This document shows positions 7,062 through 15,637 of a stretch of DNA of 48,461 bases, in pieces. The stretch comes from Streptomyces sp. XM83C. GTDB lineage: Bacteria; Actinomycetota; Actinomycetes; Streptomycetales; Streptomycetaceae. Numbering within the stretch: the first letter of the stretch is position 1; each line of letters opens with the position of its first letter. The position numbers were made by a program, and so were the translations under genes. The DNA lies in assembly GCF_023072675.1 (NCBI RefSeq), contig NZ_JALLGL010000009.1, positions 1 through 48,461 of the forward strand. The letters run 5' to 3'. Under the pieces are notes generated by a model. The model was given only the letters and a program-made list of their open reading frames with translations, did not search any database and was not told the DNA's origin.

Positions 7062-9002
7062 ATGGCAGGAGCACAACAGCAGGGTCAGTTCCGTCCGCTG
7101 GAGGCGGGCGACCCGGCGTCGGTCGCCGGCTACCGGCTCGCAGCCCGCCTCGGCTCCGGCGGAATGGGCACCGTCTATCTGTCGTACACGCCGGGCGGGC
7201 ATCCGATCGCGCTGAAGATGATCCGGCCGGAGCTGAGCGAGGACCCCGAGTTCCGCCGCCGCTTCCGCCAGGAGGTGCAGGCCGCGCAGCGGGTGCAGGG
7301 CCTGTACACGGCCCCGGTCATCGACTACGACACCGAGGGCACCACCCCGTGGCTGGCCACCGCCTATGTGGCGGGCCCGTCGCTGGCGTCCGCGGTCGCC
7401 GAGCACGGCCCGCTGCCGCTGTCGTCGGTGCTGCTGCTGCTCGCCGGGATGGCCGAGGCGCTGTCCGTGGTGCACGGCGCGGGCATCGTGCACCGCGACC
7501 TGAAGCCGTCCAATGTGCTGCTGGCGTCCGACGGGCCGCGGGTGATCGACTTCGGTATCGCGCGGGCCGTCGACGCGACCTCGCTCACCGGCACTGGTGT
7601 CTCCGTCGGCACCCCGGCGTTCATGGCGCCCGAGCAGGCCGCCGGGCAGCCGGTGACCGCTGCGGCGGACGTCTTCGCGCTCGGGCAGGTCGCGGTGTAC
7701 GCGGCACGGGGCCGCGGCGCGTACGGCGACGGCCCCTCGCACGCGGTGCTGTACCGGATCGTGCACGAGGAGCCCGATCTGGAGGGGCTGCCCGAGGAGC
7801 TGTCGTTCCTCGCCCGCTGTCTGGCCAAGGACCCCGCCGAGCGGCCCTCGCCGGCCGAGCTGATCACGCTGTGCCAGGCGGCGTCGCCTACGCCGCTGCG
7901 GCAGTCCGGGTCCTGGCTGCCGGAGCCGATCGAGGAGCAGATCACCCAGCGGGTCTCCGCCTCCGCCGCGCTCGCCGCCGCTCCCACGGCCGCGCCGTCC
8001 GCGCCGCCGCCCACCGCGCCGGTCACGCAGCTCGACGCGTCGTCCGCCGGGCACGCGGCGCCCACGGTGGCGGCGGGCCCGGCGACTCCGCCGCCGACGG
8101 CCGCGGCCGGCCCCGCCACACCTGCGCCCTCGGTCCCGGCCGGGCCGCCGACCCCGCCTCCGGCGCCCGTGCACGCCGCGCCGACCGTCGTCGCGGGCCC
8201 GCAGCCGCAGCACCCCGGCATGCAGGCCACTCCCCCGCCGGGTTTCGCGCCGGGCCCGGCGACGCCGCCGCCGTTCGCCCACGGGCAGCCGGTCCCGCAC
8301 GGACCGCACCCCATGGCGGGCCCGCACACCGTGCCCGGCCCGCACCCCGGATGGCAGCCGCGGCCCCTGCCGCCGCGCAAGCGGACCGGCCGGTACGTGG
8401 GGATCGGCATCGCCGTCGTCGCGGGTCTGGTCTGGCTGGGCGGCTGCCTGTCGGTGGTGAACAACCTCAACGACGGCCAGGACTCCAAGAGCGGCGGCTC
8501 CGAATCCTCCGCTGCCTCCGGCGGCTCCGACGGCGACGGCTCCTCGGCCTCGCCGCAGGCTCTGCCGGACCCGGAGCCGGTCACCTTCCGCGGCGTCACC
8601 ATCCCGCACGACTACTGGATCCGGTTCGCGGACTCCCCGCCCAAGCCGTACACCGAGGAGAGCTCCAACGCCGCCTACGGCGACAACGCGGAGCTGTACT
8701 ACGACGACGACGTCTCGTACTCGGACGACAAGTCGCCGGTGATCGGCACCGACAGCGAGCGGATGGTGCTGCTGTCCAACAGCGAGAAAGGCTCGCTGGC
8801 CACCTGCCGCAGCGTGACCCGGTACACGAAGAAGGTCCATCTGTCGCGGCTGAGCAAGGGCTCGCAGCTGTGCGTGCACACGAACTCCGGACACATCGCG
8901 CTGGTCACCTTCCAGGGCGCGTCCCCGGAGAACGACCCCAGCGACTACATCACCGTCGACCTGACGGTGTGGCGCAACGCCGAGGAGCCCACCGAGTCGT
9001 AG
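7062..9002 (+). CDS. transmembrane Ser/Thr protein kinase (PASTA-less, Hanks type)
   Basis: A 646-residue kinase. The N-terminal catalytic domain spans about residues 24-275: glycine loop GSGGMG (31-36), Lys52 in IALKM, catalytic loop HRDLKPSN with Asp146, DFG at 163-165 and APE at 189-191. A proline/alanine-rich linker (~300-440) leads to one membrane helix at about 445-466. The ~175-residue extracytoplasmic part starts with a Ser/Gly/Asp spacer and ends in a folded domain (from about 505) with no PASTA repeats or other domain I recognise. ATG 7062 follows a GGGGGAAGA ribosome site. It signals from the cell surface to unknown cytosolic targets. The gene ends 9 bases before a convergent pirin gene. 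Confidence 0.93.
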   Translation: MAGAQQQGQFRPLEAGDPASVAGYRLAARLGSGGMGTVYLSYTPGGHPIALKMIRPELSEDPEFRRRFRQEVQAAQRVQGLYTAPVIDYDTEGTTPWLATAYVAGPSLASAVAEHGPLPLSSVLLLLAGMAEALSVVHGAGIVHRDLKPSNVLLASDGPRVIDFGIARAVDATSLTGTGVSVGTPAFMAPEQAAGQPVTAAADVFALGQVAVYAARGRGAYGDGPSHAVLYRIVHEEPDLEGLPEELSFLARCLAKDPAERPSPAELITLCQAASPTPLRQSGSWLPEPIEEQITQRVSASAALAAAPTAAPSAPPPTAPVTQLDASSAGHAAPTVAAGPATPPPTAAAGPATPAPSVPAGPPTPPPAPVHAAPTVVAGPQPQHPGMQATPPPGFAPGPATPPPFAHGQPVPHGPHPMAGPHTVPGPHPGWQPRPLPPRKRTGRYVGIGIAVVAGLVWLGGCLSVVNNLNDGQDSKSGGSESSAASGGSDGDGSSASPQALPDPEPVTFRGVTIPHDYWIRFADSPPKPYTEESSNAAYGDNAELYYDDDVSYSDDKSPVIGTDSERMVLLSNSEKGSLATCRSVTRYTKKVHLSRLSKGSQLCVHTNSGHIALVTFQGASPENDPSDYITVDLTVWRNAEEPTES

Positions 9003-9011
9003 CGAGCCGGA

Positions 9012-9692
9012 TCACCCCGACCCGGACACCGGTCGGGGGTGCGTCATCTCCCACAGCAGCACCTCCGCCGGTTCCCGGGCGAGCAGCTCCAGCCCCTCGG
9101 CGTCCGTGATCCGCACCGCGTCCCCGGCGTCCAGCTCCTCCCCGGCGAGCCGGACCCGGCCGCGCACGACATGCGCGTACACGTACGGCGCGTCGGGTAC
9201 GGCGGTGCGCTCCCCGGCGCCGGGACGGCTGACGTGCAGGACCGCGCCGGCCTCGGGCACGGGATAGGGCGTACCGTCGGCGAGGCCGCGGACGACCTCG
9301 TGGAAGGGGTCGCCGCCCGGTTCCAGCGGGGCCAGCCACATCTGCACGAACGTCAGCGGCCGGTCCCCGTCGTTGCGTTCGACGTGCCGTACGCCGGACG
9401 CGGAGCTGAGCCGCTGCACGTCCCCGGCGCGCACCAGGCTCTCCCGGCCGAGGGAGTCGCGGTGGGTCAGCTCGCCCTCGACGACCCAGGTGACGATCTC
9501 GGTGTGGCTGTGCGGGTGCTCGTCGAACCCGGCGCCGGGCGCGAGCCGCTCCTCGTTGCAGGCGACGAGCGCGCCGAAGCGGAGGTTGGCCGGGTCGTAG
9601 TGCGGGCCGAAGGAGAAGGCGTGCCGGGAGACGATCCCGGCGTCGGGTTCGCCGCCCGGATACCGGTCGCCGGCGCGCTGTACGTCCACCAT
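9012..9692 (-). CDS. pirin-family bicupin protein
   Basis: A 226-residue protein with the pirin signature in its N-terminal cupin: FSFGPHYDPANLRFG, then HPHSHTEIVTWVVEGELTHRDS, whose histidines and glutamate are the usual metal ligands, then the W-L-P-like MWLAPLEPG. Bacterial pirins are often quercetinase-like or interact with redox enzymes; the role here is unknown. ATG 9692 is used. A GTG one codon earlier (9695) lies exactly 7 bases after -10 TACGGT (9703-9708), so a leaderless GTG start one residue longer is equally possible. Confidence 0.88.
   Translation of the reverse strand: MVDVQRAGDRYPGGEPDAGIVSRHAFSFGPHYDPANLRFGALVACNEERLAPGAGFDEHPHSHTEIVTWVVEGELTHRDSLGRESLVRAGDVQRLSSASGVRHVERNDGDRPLTFVQMWLAPLEPGGDPFHEVVRGLADGTPYPVPEAGAVLHVSRPGAGERTAVPDAPYVYAHVVRGRVRLAGEELDAGDAVRITDAEGLELLAREPAEVLLWEMTHPRPVSGSG
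9015..9038. terminator. hairpin at the convergent kinase/pirin ends
   Basis: CCCCGACC (9015-9022) and GGTCGGGG (9031-9038) pair perfectly with an 8-base loop. The hairpin begins 13 bases after the kinase stop and lies within the last codons of the convergent pirin gene. It is a plausible terminator for the kinase transcript. Confidence 0.45.
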
Positions 9693-9799
9693 CACGGCCC
9701 CCACCGTAGCGGTGCCGCGGGGTGCCGCGGAGCACGGCACGGGCGGGTGATCCCCACCCGGCCATACACGCCCCCGTCCCGATAAGGCACCCTTGTCCC

Positions 9800-11005
9800 G
9801 TGCCCGAACCCGAGAATCGCCGTCCCGGCTCCCTTCCGCATGACGCCCACCCGCACGCCGCGACCCTGAAGCGGCTGGAGAAGTCCTCCGGCTCGCTCGC
9901 CGCGCAGGCCATCGCGCGGATGGACGAGACGCTGCCGTGGTACCGGGCGATGCCCCCGGAGAACCGTTCCTGGATCGGGCTGGTCGCGCAGGCCGGTATC
10001 GCCGCGTTCACGGAGTGGTTCCGGCACCCGGACGCGCCGCAGGCGATCTCCACGGACGTGTTCGGCACGGCGCCGCGCGAGCTGACCCGGGCGATCACGC
10101 TGCGGCAGACCGTGGAGATGGTGCGCACCACCATCGAGGTGATGGAGTCGGCCATCGACGAGGTGGCCGCGCCCGGCGACGAGAGCGTGCTGCGTGAGGC
10201 GCTGCTGGTGTACGCGCGGGAGATCGCGTTCGCGACCGCGCAGGTGTACGCGCAGGCCGCCGAGGCACGCGGTGCCTGGGACGCGCGTCTGGAGTCCCTC
10301 GTGGTGAACGCGGTGCTGAGCGGGGAGGCCGACGAGGGCGCCGTCAGCCGGGCCGCGGCGCTCGGCTGGAACTCGCCGGAACATGTGTGCGTGGTGCTGG
10401 GCACCGCGCCCGACGGGGACAGCGAGCTGACCGTGGAGGCGATCCGGCGGGCCGCCCGCCACGCCAAGCTACAGGTGCTGACCGGGGTGCTCGGCAGCCG
10501 GCTCGTGGTGATCGCGGGCGGCAGCGACAATCCGCTGGCCGTGGCGAAGTCGCTGATCGGGCCGTTCGCGGCGGGCCCGGTGGTGGCCGGGCCGGTGGTG
10601 CCGGACCTGCTGGCGGCGACCCGGTCCGCGCAGGCCGCCGCGGCGGGACTGAAGGCGTGCTCGGCGTGGCAGGATGCGCCGCGGCCGGTGCTGGCGGACG
10701 ATCTGCTGCCGGAGCGTGCGATCGCCGGTGATCCGAACGCGCGCGAGCAGTTGGTGGAGGAGATCTACAGACCGCTGGAGGAGGCCGGGTCGGCGCTGCT
10801 GGAGACACTGAGCGTGTATCTGGAGCAGGCGAGCAGTCTGGAGGGTGCGGCGCGGATGCTCTTCGTCCACCCGAACACCGTGCGCTACCGGCTCCGACGT
10901 GTGACAGATGTCACCGGATGGTCGCCGTCCGATGTACGCTCCGCTTTCACCCTTCGCATCGCGCTCATCCTGGGGCGTCTGGCCGACGGAGATCCCCAGA
11001 CCTAG
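9800..11005 (+). CDS. fasR: FasR, PucR-type activator of fatty acid synthesis
   Basis: A 401-residue regulator directly upstream of fabD. The C-terminal PucR-type helix-turn-helix starts at about residue 345 (SSLEGAARMLFVHPNTVRYR, then LRRVTDVTGW). The N-terminal ~170 residues are a helical sensor-like domain (RAMPPENRSWIGLVAQAGIAAF) and the middle is a GGDEF-like CdaR region. In S. coelicolor the orthologue at this position (fasR, SCO2386) is known to activate the fabD operon and so couples membrane lipid supply to growth. GTG 9800 is chosen: the frame is open upstream to 9722, but that part is proline-rich non-coding sequence overlapping the pirin promoter region. Confidence 0.9.
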   Translation: MPEPENRRPGSLPHDAHPHAATLKRLEKSSGSLAAQAIARMDETLPWYRAMPPENRSWIGLVAQAGIAAFTEWFRHPDAPQAISTDVFGTAPRELTRAITLRQTVEMVRTTIEVMESAIDEVAAPGDESVLREALLVYAREIAFATAQVYAQAAEARGAWDARLESLVVNAVLSGEADEGAVSRAAALGWNSPEHVCVVLGTAPDGDSELTVEAIRRAARHAKLQVLTGVLGSRLVVIAGGSDNPLAVAKSLIGPFAAGPVVAGPVVPDLLAATRSAQAAAAGLKACSAWQDAPRPVLADDLLPERAIAGDPNAREQLVEEIYRPLEEAGSALLETLSVYLEQASSLEGAARMLFVHPNTVRYRLRRVTDVTGWSPSDVRSAFTLRIALILGRLADGDPQT

Positions 11006-11093
11006 CCTTTGTCGAGGGTCCACAAAACCCCCTCGTGTTCTTCGTCCTTGTCCCCACGGGCGGCCGTGCCCGTCTGCAAGAGAGAGTGTGAGA
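11006..11093 (+). promoter_or_regulatory. fasR-fabD intergenic region with inverted repeat
   Basis: An 88-base gap that should hold the fabD promoter and the FasR-binding site. CGAGGG (11013-11018) and CCCTCG (11030-11035) form an inverted repeat with an 11-base A-rich centre (TCCACAAAACC). It could be the FasR operator or a weak terminator/attenuator of fasR. No consensus -10 is obvious. Confidence 0.4.
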
Positions 11094-12005
11094 GTGCTCG
11101 TACTCGTCGCTCCCGGCCAGGGCGCCCAGACGCCCGGCTTCCTGACCCCCTGGCTCGACCTGCCCGGTGCCGCGGACCGCGTCGCCGCGTGGTCGGACGC
11201 CATCGGACTGGACCTCGCCCACTACGGCACGAAGGCCGACGCGGAGGAGATCCGGGACACCGCGGTGGCCCAGCCGCTGCTGGTGGCCGCCGGTCTGCTC
11301 TCGTTCGGCGCGCTCGGCGAGGTGGCACCCGGTGCCGTCGCCGGCCACAGCGTCGGTGAGATCACGGCCGCCGCGTTCGCGGGTGTCCTCGACGACACCG
11401 CCGCGCTGACCCTCGTGCGCAAGCGGGGTCTGGCGATGGCGGAGGCCGCCGCGATCACCCCGACGGGCATGTCGGCGCTGCTGGGCGGCGACCCGGCGAC
11501 GACGCTGCCGCACCTGGAGAAGCTGGGCCTGACCCCGGCCAACGTCAACGGTGCGGGCCAGATCGTGGCCGCGGGCACGCTGGAGCAGCTCGCCGCGCTG
11601 GAGGCGGACAAGCCGGAGGGTGTCCGCCGGGTCGTGCCGCTGAAGGTGGCCGGCGCCTTCCACACGCACCACATGGCGCCCGCGGTCGACAAGCTGGCGG
11701 AGGCCGCGCAGGGTCTCGCGCCGGCCGACCCGAAGGTGCCGTACGTGTCGAACAAGGACGGCAGGGCCGTGACGGCGGGGGACGAGGTCGTCTCGCGTCT
11801 GGTCGGCCAGGTCGCCAACCCGGTCCGCTGGGACCTGTGCATGGAGACGTTCAAGGAGCTGGGCGCCACCGCCCTGATCGAGGTGTGCCCGGGCGGCACC
11901 CTCACCGGCATCGCGAAGCGCGCCCTGCCGGGTGTGGCGACGCTGGCCCTGAAGACCCCCGACGACCTCGACGCGGCCCGCGACCTCATCGCAGAGCACG
12001 CCTGA
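11094..12005 (+). CDS. fabD: malonyl-CoA:ACP malonyltransferase
   Basis: Moves malonate from CoA to acyl carrier protein, supplying extender units for type II fatty acid synthesis; in Streptomyces the same enzyme can also serve polyketide pathways. At 303 residues it has normal family length. Motifs: N-terminal PGQGAQ, catalytic GHSVGE with the nucleophilic serine, and the active-site histidine in AGAFHTHHM. GTG 11094 (protein beginning LVLVAPGQGAQ) is preferred to GTG 11088, because the GAGAGAG ribosome site (11080-11086) is 7 bases from the former and only 1 from the latter. First gene of the fabD-fabH-acpP-fabF operon, 24 bases before fabH. Confidence 0.95.
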   Translation: MLVLVAPGQGAQTPGFLTPWLDLPGAADRVAAWSDAIGLDLAHYGTKADAEEIRDTAVAQPLLVAAGLLSFGALGEVAPGAVAGHSVGEITAAAFAGVLDDTAALTLVRKRGLAMAEAAAITPTGMSALLGGDPATTLPHLEKLGLTPANVNGAGQIVAAGTLEQLAALEADKPEGVRRVVPLKVAGAFHTHHMAPAVDKLAEAAQGLAPADPKVPYVSNKDGRAVTAGDEVVSRLVGQVANPVRWDLCMETFKELGATALIEVCPGGTLTGIAKRALPGVATLALKTPDDLDAARDLIAEHA

Positions 12006-12029
12006 GACGCCCAAGGAGCCGATTCGAAG

Positions 12030-13031
12030 ATGGCGAAGATCAAGGCCGGCAAGGGCGCCCCGTACGCGCGCATCCTCGGCGTGGGCGGCTACCGCCCGAC
12101 CCGGGTCGTGCCGAACGAGGTGATCCTCGAGAAGATCGACTCGTCCGACGAGTGGATCCGTTCCCGCTCGGGCATCCAGACCCGCCACTGGGCGAACGAC
12201 GAGGAGACCGTCGCCGCGATGTCCATCGAGGCGTCCGGCAAGGCGATCGCCGACGCCGGGATCTCCGCCGAGCAGATCGGCGCGGTCGTCGTCTCCACGG
12301 TGTCGCATTTCAAGCAGACCCCGGCGGTGGCGACGGAGATCGCGGACAAGCTGGGCACGGACAAGGCCGCCGCCTTCGACATCTCGGCCGGCTGCGCGGG
12401 CTTCGGTTACGGCCTGACCCTCGCCAAGGGCATGATCGTCGAGGGCAGCGCCGAGTACGTGCTGGTGATCGGCGTGGAGCGGCTGAGCGACCTGACCGAC
12501 CTGGAGGACCGGGCGACGGCCTTCCTGTTCGGTGACGGTGCCGGCGCGGTCGTGGTCGGTCCCTCGCAGGAGCCGGCGATCGGCCCGACCGTGTGGGGCT
12601 CCGAGGGCGACAAGTCGGAGACGATCAAGCAGACGGTGCCGTGGACGGCGTACCGTGAGGGCACGGTGGAGCGGTTCCCGGCCATCACCCAGGAGGGTCA
12701 GGCGGTCTTCCGCTGGGCCGTGTTCGAGATGGCGAAGGTCGCCCAGCAGGCGCTGGACGCGGCCGGGATCACCTCGGACGACCTGGACGTGTTCATTCCG
12801 CACCAGGCCAACGAGCGGATCATCGACTCGCTGGCGAAGACTCTCAAGCTGCCGGAGTCGGTCACGATCGCCCGTGACATCCGGACCACCGGCAACACCT
12901 CGGCCGCCTCGATCCCGCTCGCGATGGAGCGGCTCCTGGCGACCGGTGAGGCGAAGAGCGGTGACACCGCACTCGTCATCGGCTTCGGGGCGGGTCTCGT
13001 GTACGCCGCGACGGTCGTTACTCTCCCCTAG
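12030..13031 (+). CDS. fabH: beta-ketoacyl-ACP synthase III
   Basis: Initiates fatty acid synthesis by condensing acetyl- or branched acyl-CoA with malonyl-ACP. It is a 333-residue thiolase-fold enzyme with the full triad: Cys122 (ISAGCAGFG), His258 (FIPHQANERI) and Asn289 (TGNTSAAS). In Streptomyces FabH accepts isobutyryl and anteiso-pentanoyl starters, giving the branched-chain lipids of the genus (known of the family). The ATG 12030 start follows an AAGGAG ribosome site. It sits between fabD and acpP in the operon. Confidence 0.96.
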   Translation: MAKIKAGKGAPYARILGVGGYRPTRVVPNEVILEKIDSSDEWIRSRSGIQTRHWANDEETVAAMSIEASGKAIADAGISAEQIGAVVVSTVSHFKQTPAVATEIADKLGTDKAAAFDISAGCAGFGYGLTLAKGMIVEGSAEYVLVIGVERLSDLTDLEDRATAFLFGDGAGAVVVGPSQEPAIGPTVWGSEGDKSETIKQTVPWTAYREGTVERFPAITQEGQAVFRWAVFEMAKVAQQALDAAGITSDDLDVFIPHQANERIIDSLAKTLKLPESVTIARDIRTTGNTSAASIPLAMERLLATGEAKSGDTALVIGFGAGLVYAATVVTLP

Positions 13032-13109
13032 GCACTCCGTGCCGGATCACCCGGTCCGGACACGGTGGGTACCGCTACACCTCTGGAATATCAACGAAGG
13101 AGCGCCAAC

Positions 13110-13358
13110 ATGGCCGCCACTCAGGAAGAGATCGTCGCCGGTCTCGCCGAGATCGTGAACGAGATCGCCGGGATCCCGGTTGAGGACGTCCAGCTGGACA
13201 AGTCCTTCACCGACGACCTGGACGTCGACTCGCTGTCCATGGTCGAGGTCGTCGTCGCCGCCGAAGAGCGCTTCGACGTGAAGATCCCGGACGACGACGT
13301 CAAGAACCTCAAGACCGTCGGCGACGCGACCGACTACATCCTCAAGCACCAGGCCTGA
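13110..13358 (+). CDS. acpP: acyl carrier protein of fatty acid synthase
   Basis: An 82-residue acidic helical protein that carries the growing acyl chain on 4'-phosphopantetheine attached to Ser41 in the DSL motif (LDVDSLSMVE). It starts at ATG 13110 after a GAAGGAG ribosome site; the open frame extends further upstream, but without that site or ACP-like sequence. It lies 78 bases after fabH and 85 before fabF; its own ribosome site fits the high expression expected for an ACP. Confidence 0.97.
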   Translation: MAATQEEIVAGLAEIVNEIAGIPVEDVQLDKSFTDDLDVDSLSMVEVVVAAEERFDVKIPDDDVKNLKTVGDATDYILKHQA

Positions 13359-13443
13359 GCCACTGCATGGGCCGGGTAGCCCCGGCCCCGCCACCCGGCG
13401 GTGGCGCCGCTCGATCCTCTGATCCGTTGGAGAAAGATTTCCC

Positions 13444-14709
13444 GTGAGCCCGACCAATCGCACCGTGGTCGTCACCGGTATCGGCGCAACCACACCGCTG
13501 GGTGGCGACGCAGCCTCGACCTGGGAGGGTCTGGTCGCCGGTCGTTCCGGCGTCAGCCCGCTGGAGCAGGAATGGGCGGCCGAGCTGCCGGTCCGTATCG
13601 CCGCGCAGATCGCCGTCGACCCGGGTGAGGTCATTCCCCGCCCGCAGGCACGCAAGCTGGACCGTTCGGCGCAGTTCGCGCTGATCGCCGCCCGCGAGGC
13701 GTGGAAGGACGCCGGGTTCACCGGCCGGGCCGGCGAGGACCCGTCCGTGGACCCGCACCGGCTGGGTGCGGTCGTCGCCTCCGGCATCGGCGGCGTGACC
13801 ACGCTGCTGGACCAGTACGACATCCTGCGCGAGAAGGGTGTCCGTCGGGTCTCCCCGCACACCGTTCCGATGCTGATGCCCAACTCCCCGGCGGCGAACG
13901 TCGGTATCGAGCTGGGCGCGCAGGCCGGTGTGCACACCCCTGTCTCGGCGTGCGCGTCCGGTGCCGAGGCCATCGGCTACGCCATCGAGATGATCCGTAC
14001 GGGCCGCGCCGATGTCGTCGTCGCGGGCGGTACGGAGGCGGCGATCCACCCGCTGCCCATCGCCGCGTTCGGCAACATGATGGCGATGTCGAAGAACAAC
14101 GACGACCCGCAGGGCGCCTCCCGCCCCTTCGACGTCGACCGCAACGGTTTCGTCCTCGGCGAGGGCGCCGGTGTGCTGGTCCTGGAGTCGGAGGAGCACG
14201 CGAAGGCGCGCGGGGCCCGGATCTACGTGGAGGCCGTCGGCCAGGGCATCTCCGCCGACGCGCACCACATCACGCAGCCGGAGCCGTCCGGCACGGGCAT
14301 CGCGGCGGCGCTGCAGAACCTGATGGAGAACACCGACCTGGACCCGGCGGAGATCGTGCACGTCAACGCGCACGCCACGTCGACGCCGCAGGGCGACATC
14401 GGTGAGATCAAGGCGCTGCGCAAGGCGTTCGGCGACCACGTGGACCACATGGCCGTCTCGGCGACCAAGTCGATGACGGGTCATCTGCTGGGCGGCGCGG
14501 GCGGTATCGAGTCGGTCGCCTCGGTGCTGGCCCTGCACAACCGGCTGGCCCCGCCGACCATCAACGTGGCCACCCTCGACCCCGAGGTCGACGCGGACAT
14601 CGTGCGTGACGAGGCGCGGAAGCTGCCCGTGGAGGGCCGTATCGCCGCGCTGAACGACTCGTTCGGCTTCGGCGGGCACAACGTGGTGCTGGCGTTCCGC
14701 ACGATCTGA
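13444..14709 (+). CDS. fabF: beta-ketoacyl-ACP synthase II
   Basis: Elongating condensing enzyme of type II fatty acid synthesis. It has 421 residues, with the Cys-His-His triad visible: Cys170 (VSACASG), His310 (VNAHATSTPQ) and His347 (MTGHLLGGAGG). GTG 13444 follows GGAGAAAG. It is the last gene of the fatty acid operon and is followed 27 bases later by a strong hairpin terminator. Confidence 0.96.
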   Translation: MSPTNRTVVVTGIGATTPLGGDAASTWEGLVAGRSGVSPLEQEWAAELPVRIAAQIAVDPGEVIPRPQARKLDRSAQFALIAAREAWKDAGFTGRAGEDPSVDPHRLGAVVASGIGGVTTLLDQYDILREKGVRRVSPHTVPMLMPNSPAANVGIELGAQAGVHTPVSACASGAEAIGYAIEMIRTGRADVVVAGGTEAAIHPLPIAAFGNMMAMSKNNDDPQGASRPFDVDRNGFVLGEGAGVLVLESEEHAKARGARIYVEAVGQGISADAHHITQPEPSGTGIAAALQNLMENTDLDPAEIVHVNAHATSTPQGDIGEIKALRKAFGDHVDHMAVSATKSMTGHLLGGAGGIESVASVLALHNRLAPPTINVATLDPEVDADIVRDEARKLPVEGRIAALNDSFGFGGHNVVLAFRTI

Positions 14710-14735
14710 TCGCGGCGCAGAGCCGTGCAAGCACG

Positions 14736-14773
14736 GCAGGGCCCGTACCTCCGAGAGGGGGTACGGGCCCTGC
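14736..14773. terminator. perfect 14-bp hairpin terminator after fabF
   Basis: GCAGGGCCCGTACC (14736-14749) pairs perfectly with GGTACGGGCCCTGC (14760-14773) around a 10-base loop. There is no U tract, as usual for Streptomyces hairpins. It ends the fabD-fabH-acpP-fabF transcription unit. Confidence 0.85.
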
Positions 14774-14879
14774 GTCGTGTGTGCCGCCGGGTGCCGATGA
14801 GTGCCTTTGTGTGCGTCCGTCGCCTGGCCGTGGGGCGTGCGTGGCCGCGGGATGCCCTGCCGGTGCCGCCGGGGCGGGG

Positions 14880-15374
14880 TCAGACCACCTGGTGGAGCCA
14901 GCGGACCGGGGCGCCCTCACCGGCGTACCGGAACGGCTCCAGTTCGTCGTCCCAGGGCTTGCCGAGCAGCTTGGACAGCTCGGCCTCCAGGTCGGTCTCG
15001 CCGCGTCGGCTGCGCAGCAGGGCGGCACGCAGCCGGTCCTCCGGGATGAGGATGTCGCCGTGGATGCCGGTGACGGCGTGGAAGATGCCGAGGTCGGGGG
15101 TGCAGGAGTAGCGCTCGCCCTCGGCGGTGGCGCAGGGCTCGGCGGTCACCTCGAAGCGCAGCAGCTGCCAGCCGCGCAGCGCGGACGCCAGTTTGGACGC
15201 CGTGCCGGGCTCGCCCTGCCAGGAGAACTCGGAGCGCCAGGTGCCGGGTGCCGCGGGCTGCCGGATCCAGTCGAGGTTGACGCGTGTGCCGAGCACCCCG
15301 GCGACGGCCCACTCGACGTGCGGGCACAGCGCGCGCGGCGCGGAGTGCACGTACAGAACTCCACGTGTCGTCAC
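14880..15374 (-). CDS. DUF3145 family protein
   Basis: A 164-residue soluble protein beginning TTRGVLYVHSAPRALCPHVEW. From memory this family is found in actinobacteria, often beside the fatty acid genes as here; its function is unknown. No membrane segment, signal peptide or catalytic motif is recognised. The GTG 15374 start follows GGAGG five bases upstream and matches the conserved family N-terminus; the open frame continues 47 codons upstream with atypical composition and was not used. Confidence 0.85.
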   Translation of the reverse strand: MTTRGVLYVHSAPRALCPHVEWAVAGVLGTRVNLDWIRQPAAPGTWRSEFSWQGEPGTASKLASALRGWQLLRFEVTAEPCATAEGERYSCTPDLGIFHAVTGIHGDILIPEDRLRAALLRSRRGETDLEAELSKLLGKPWDDELEPFRYAGEGAPVRWLHQVV

Positions 15375-15637
15375 CGGGACCTCCGGAGGGGCGGGTCGTC
15401 TTGCGGGCTGGCACAGCGGCGGCGGCAGGGCTGCCACGTTGATGGCGAGGCTACCGTGCGGCGGCGCGAGGAGTGTGACGTACCGTCGGTCCCGGTGTGC
15501 TGAAACCCCCGCCATTCACCCAGGGGGACGCTTGTGGGGGTGTGAGCCGTTGCACGGCACGACCGGGGAACCCTCGCGCGTTGTCATGGGGGGAGAGATC
15601 TTTCGCCGTTGTGTCGTCGGGCCTAGGGGGTCAGCGG
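15375..15637. other. 263-base divergent intergenic region
   Basis: Lies between the leftward DUF3145 gene and the rightward lipoprotein gene. Apart from the two ribosome binding sites at its ends, no clear palindrome, promoter pair or small gene is recognised. Confidence 0.4.
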
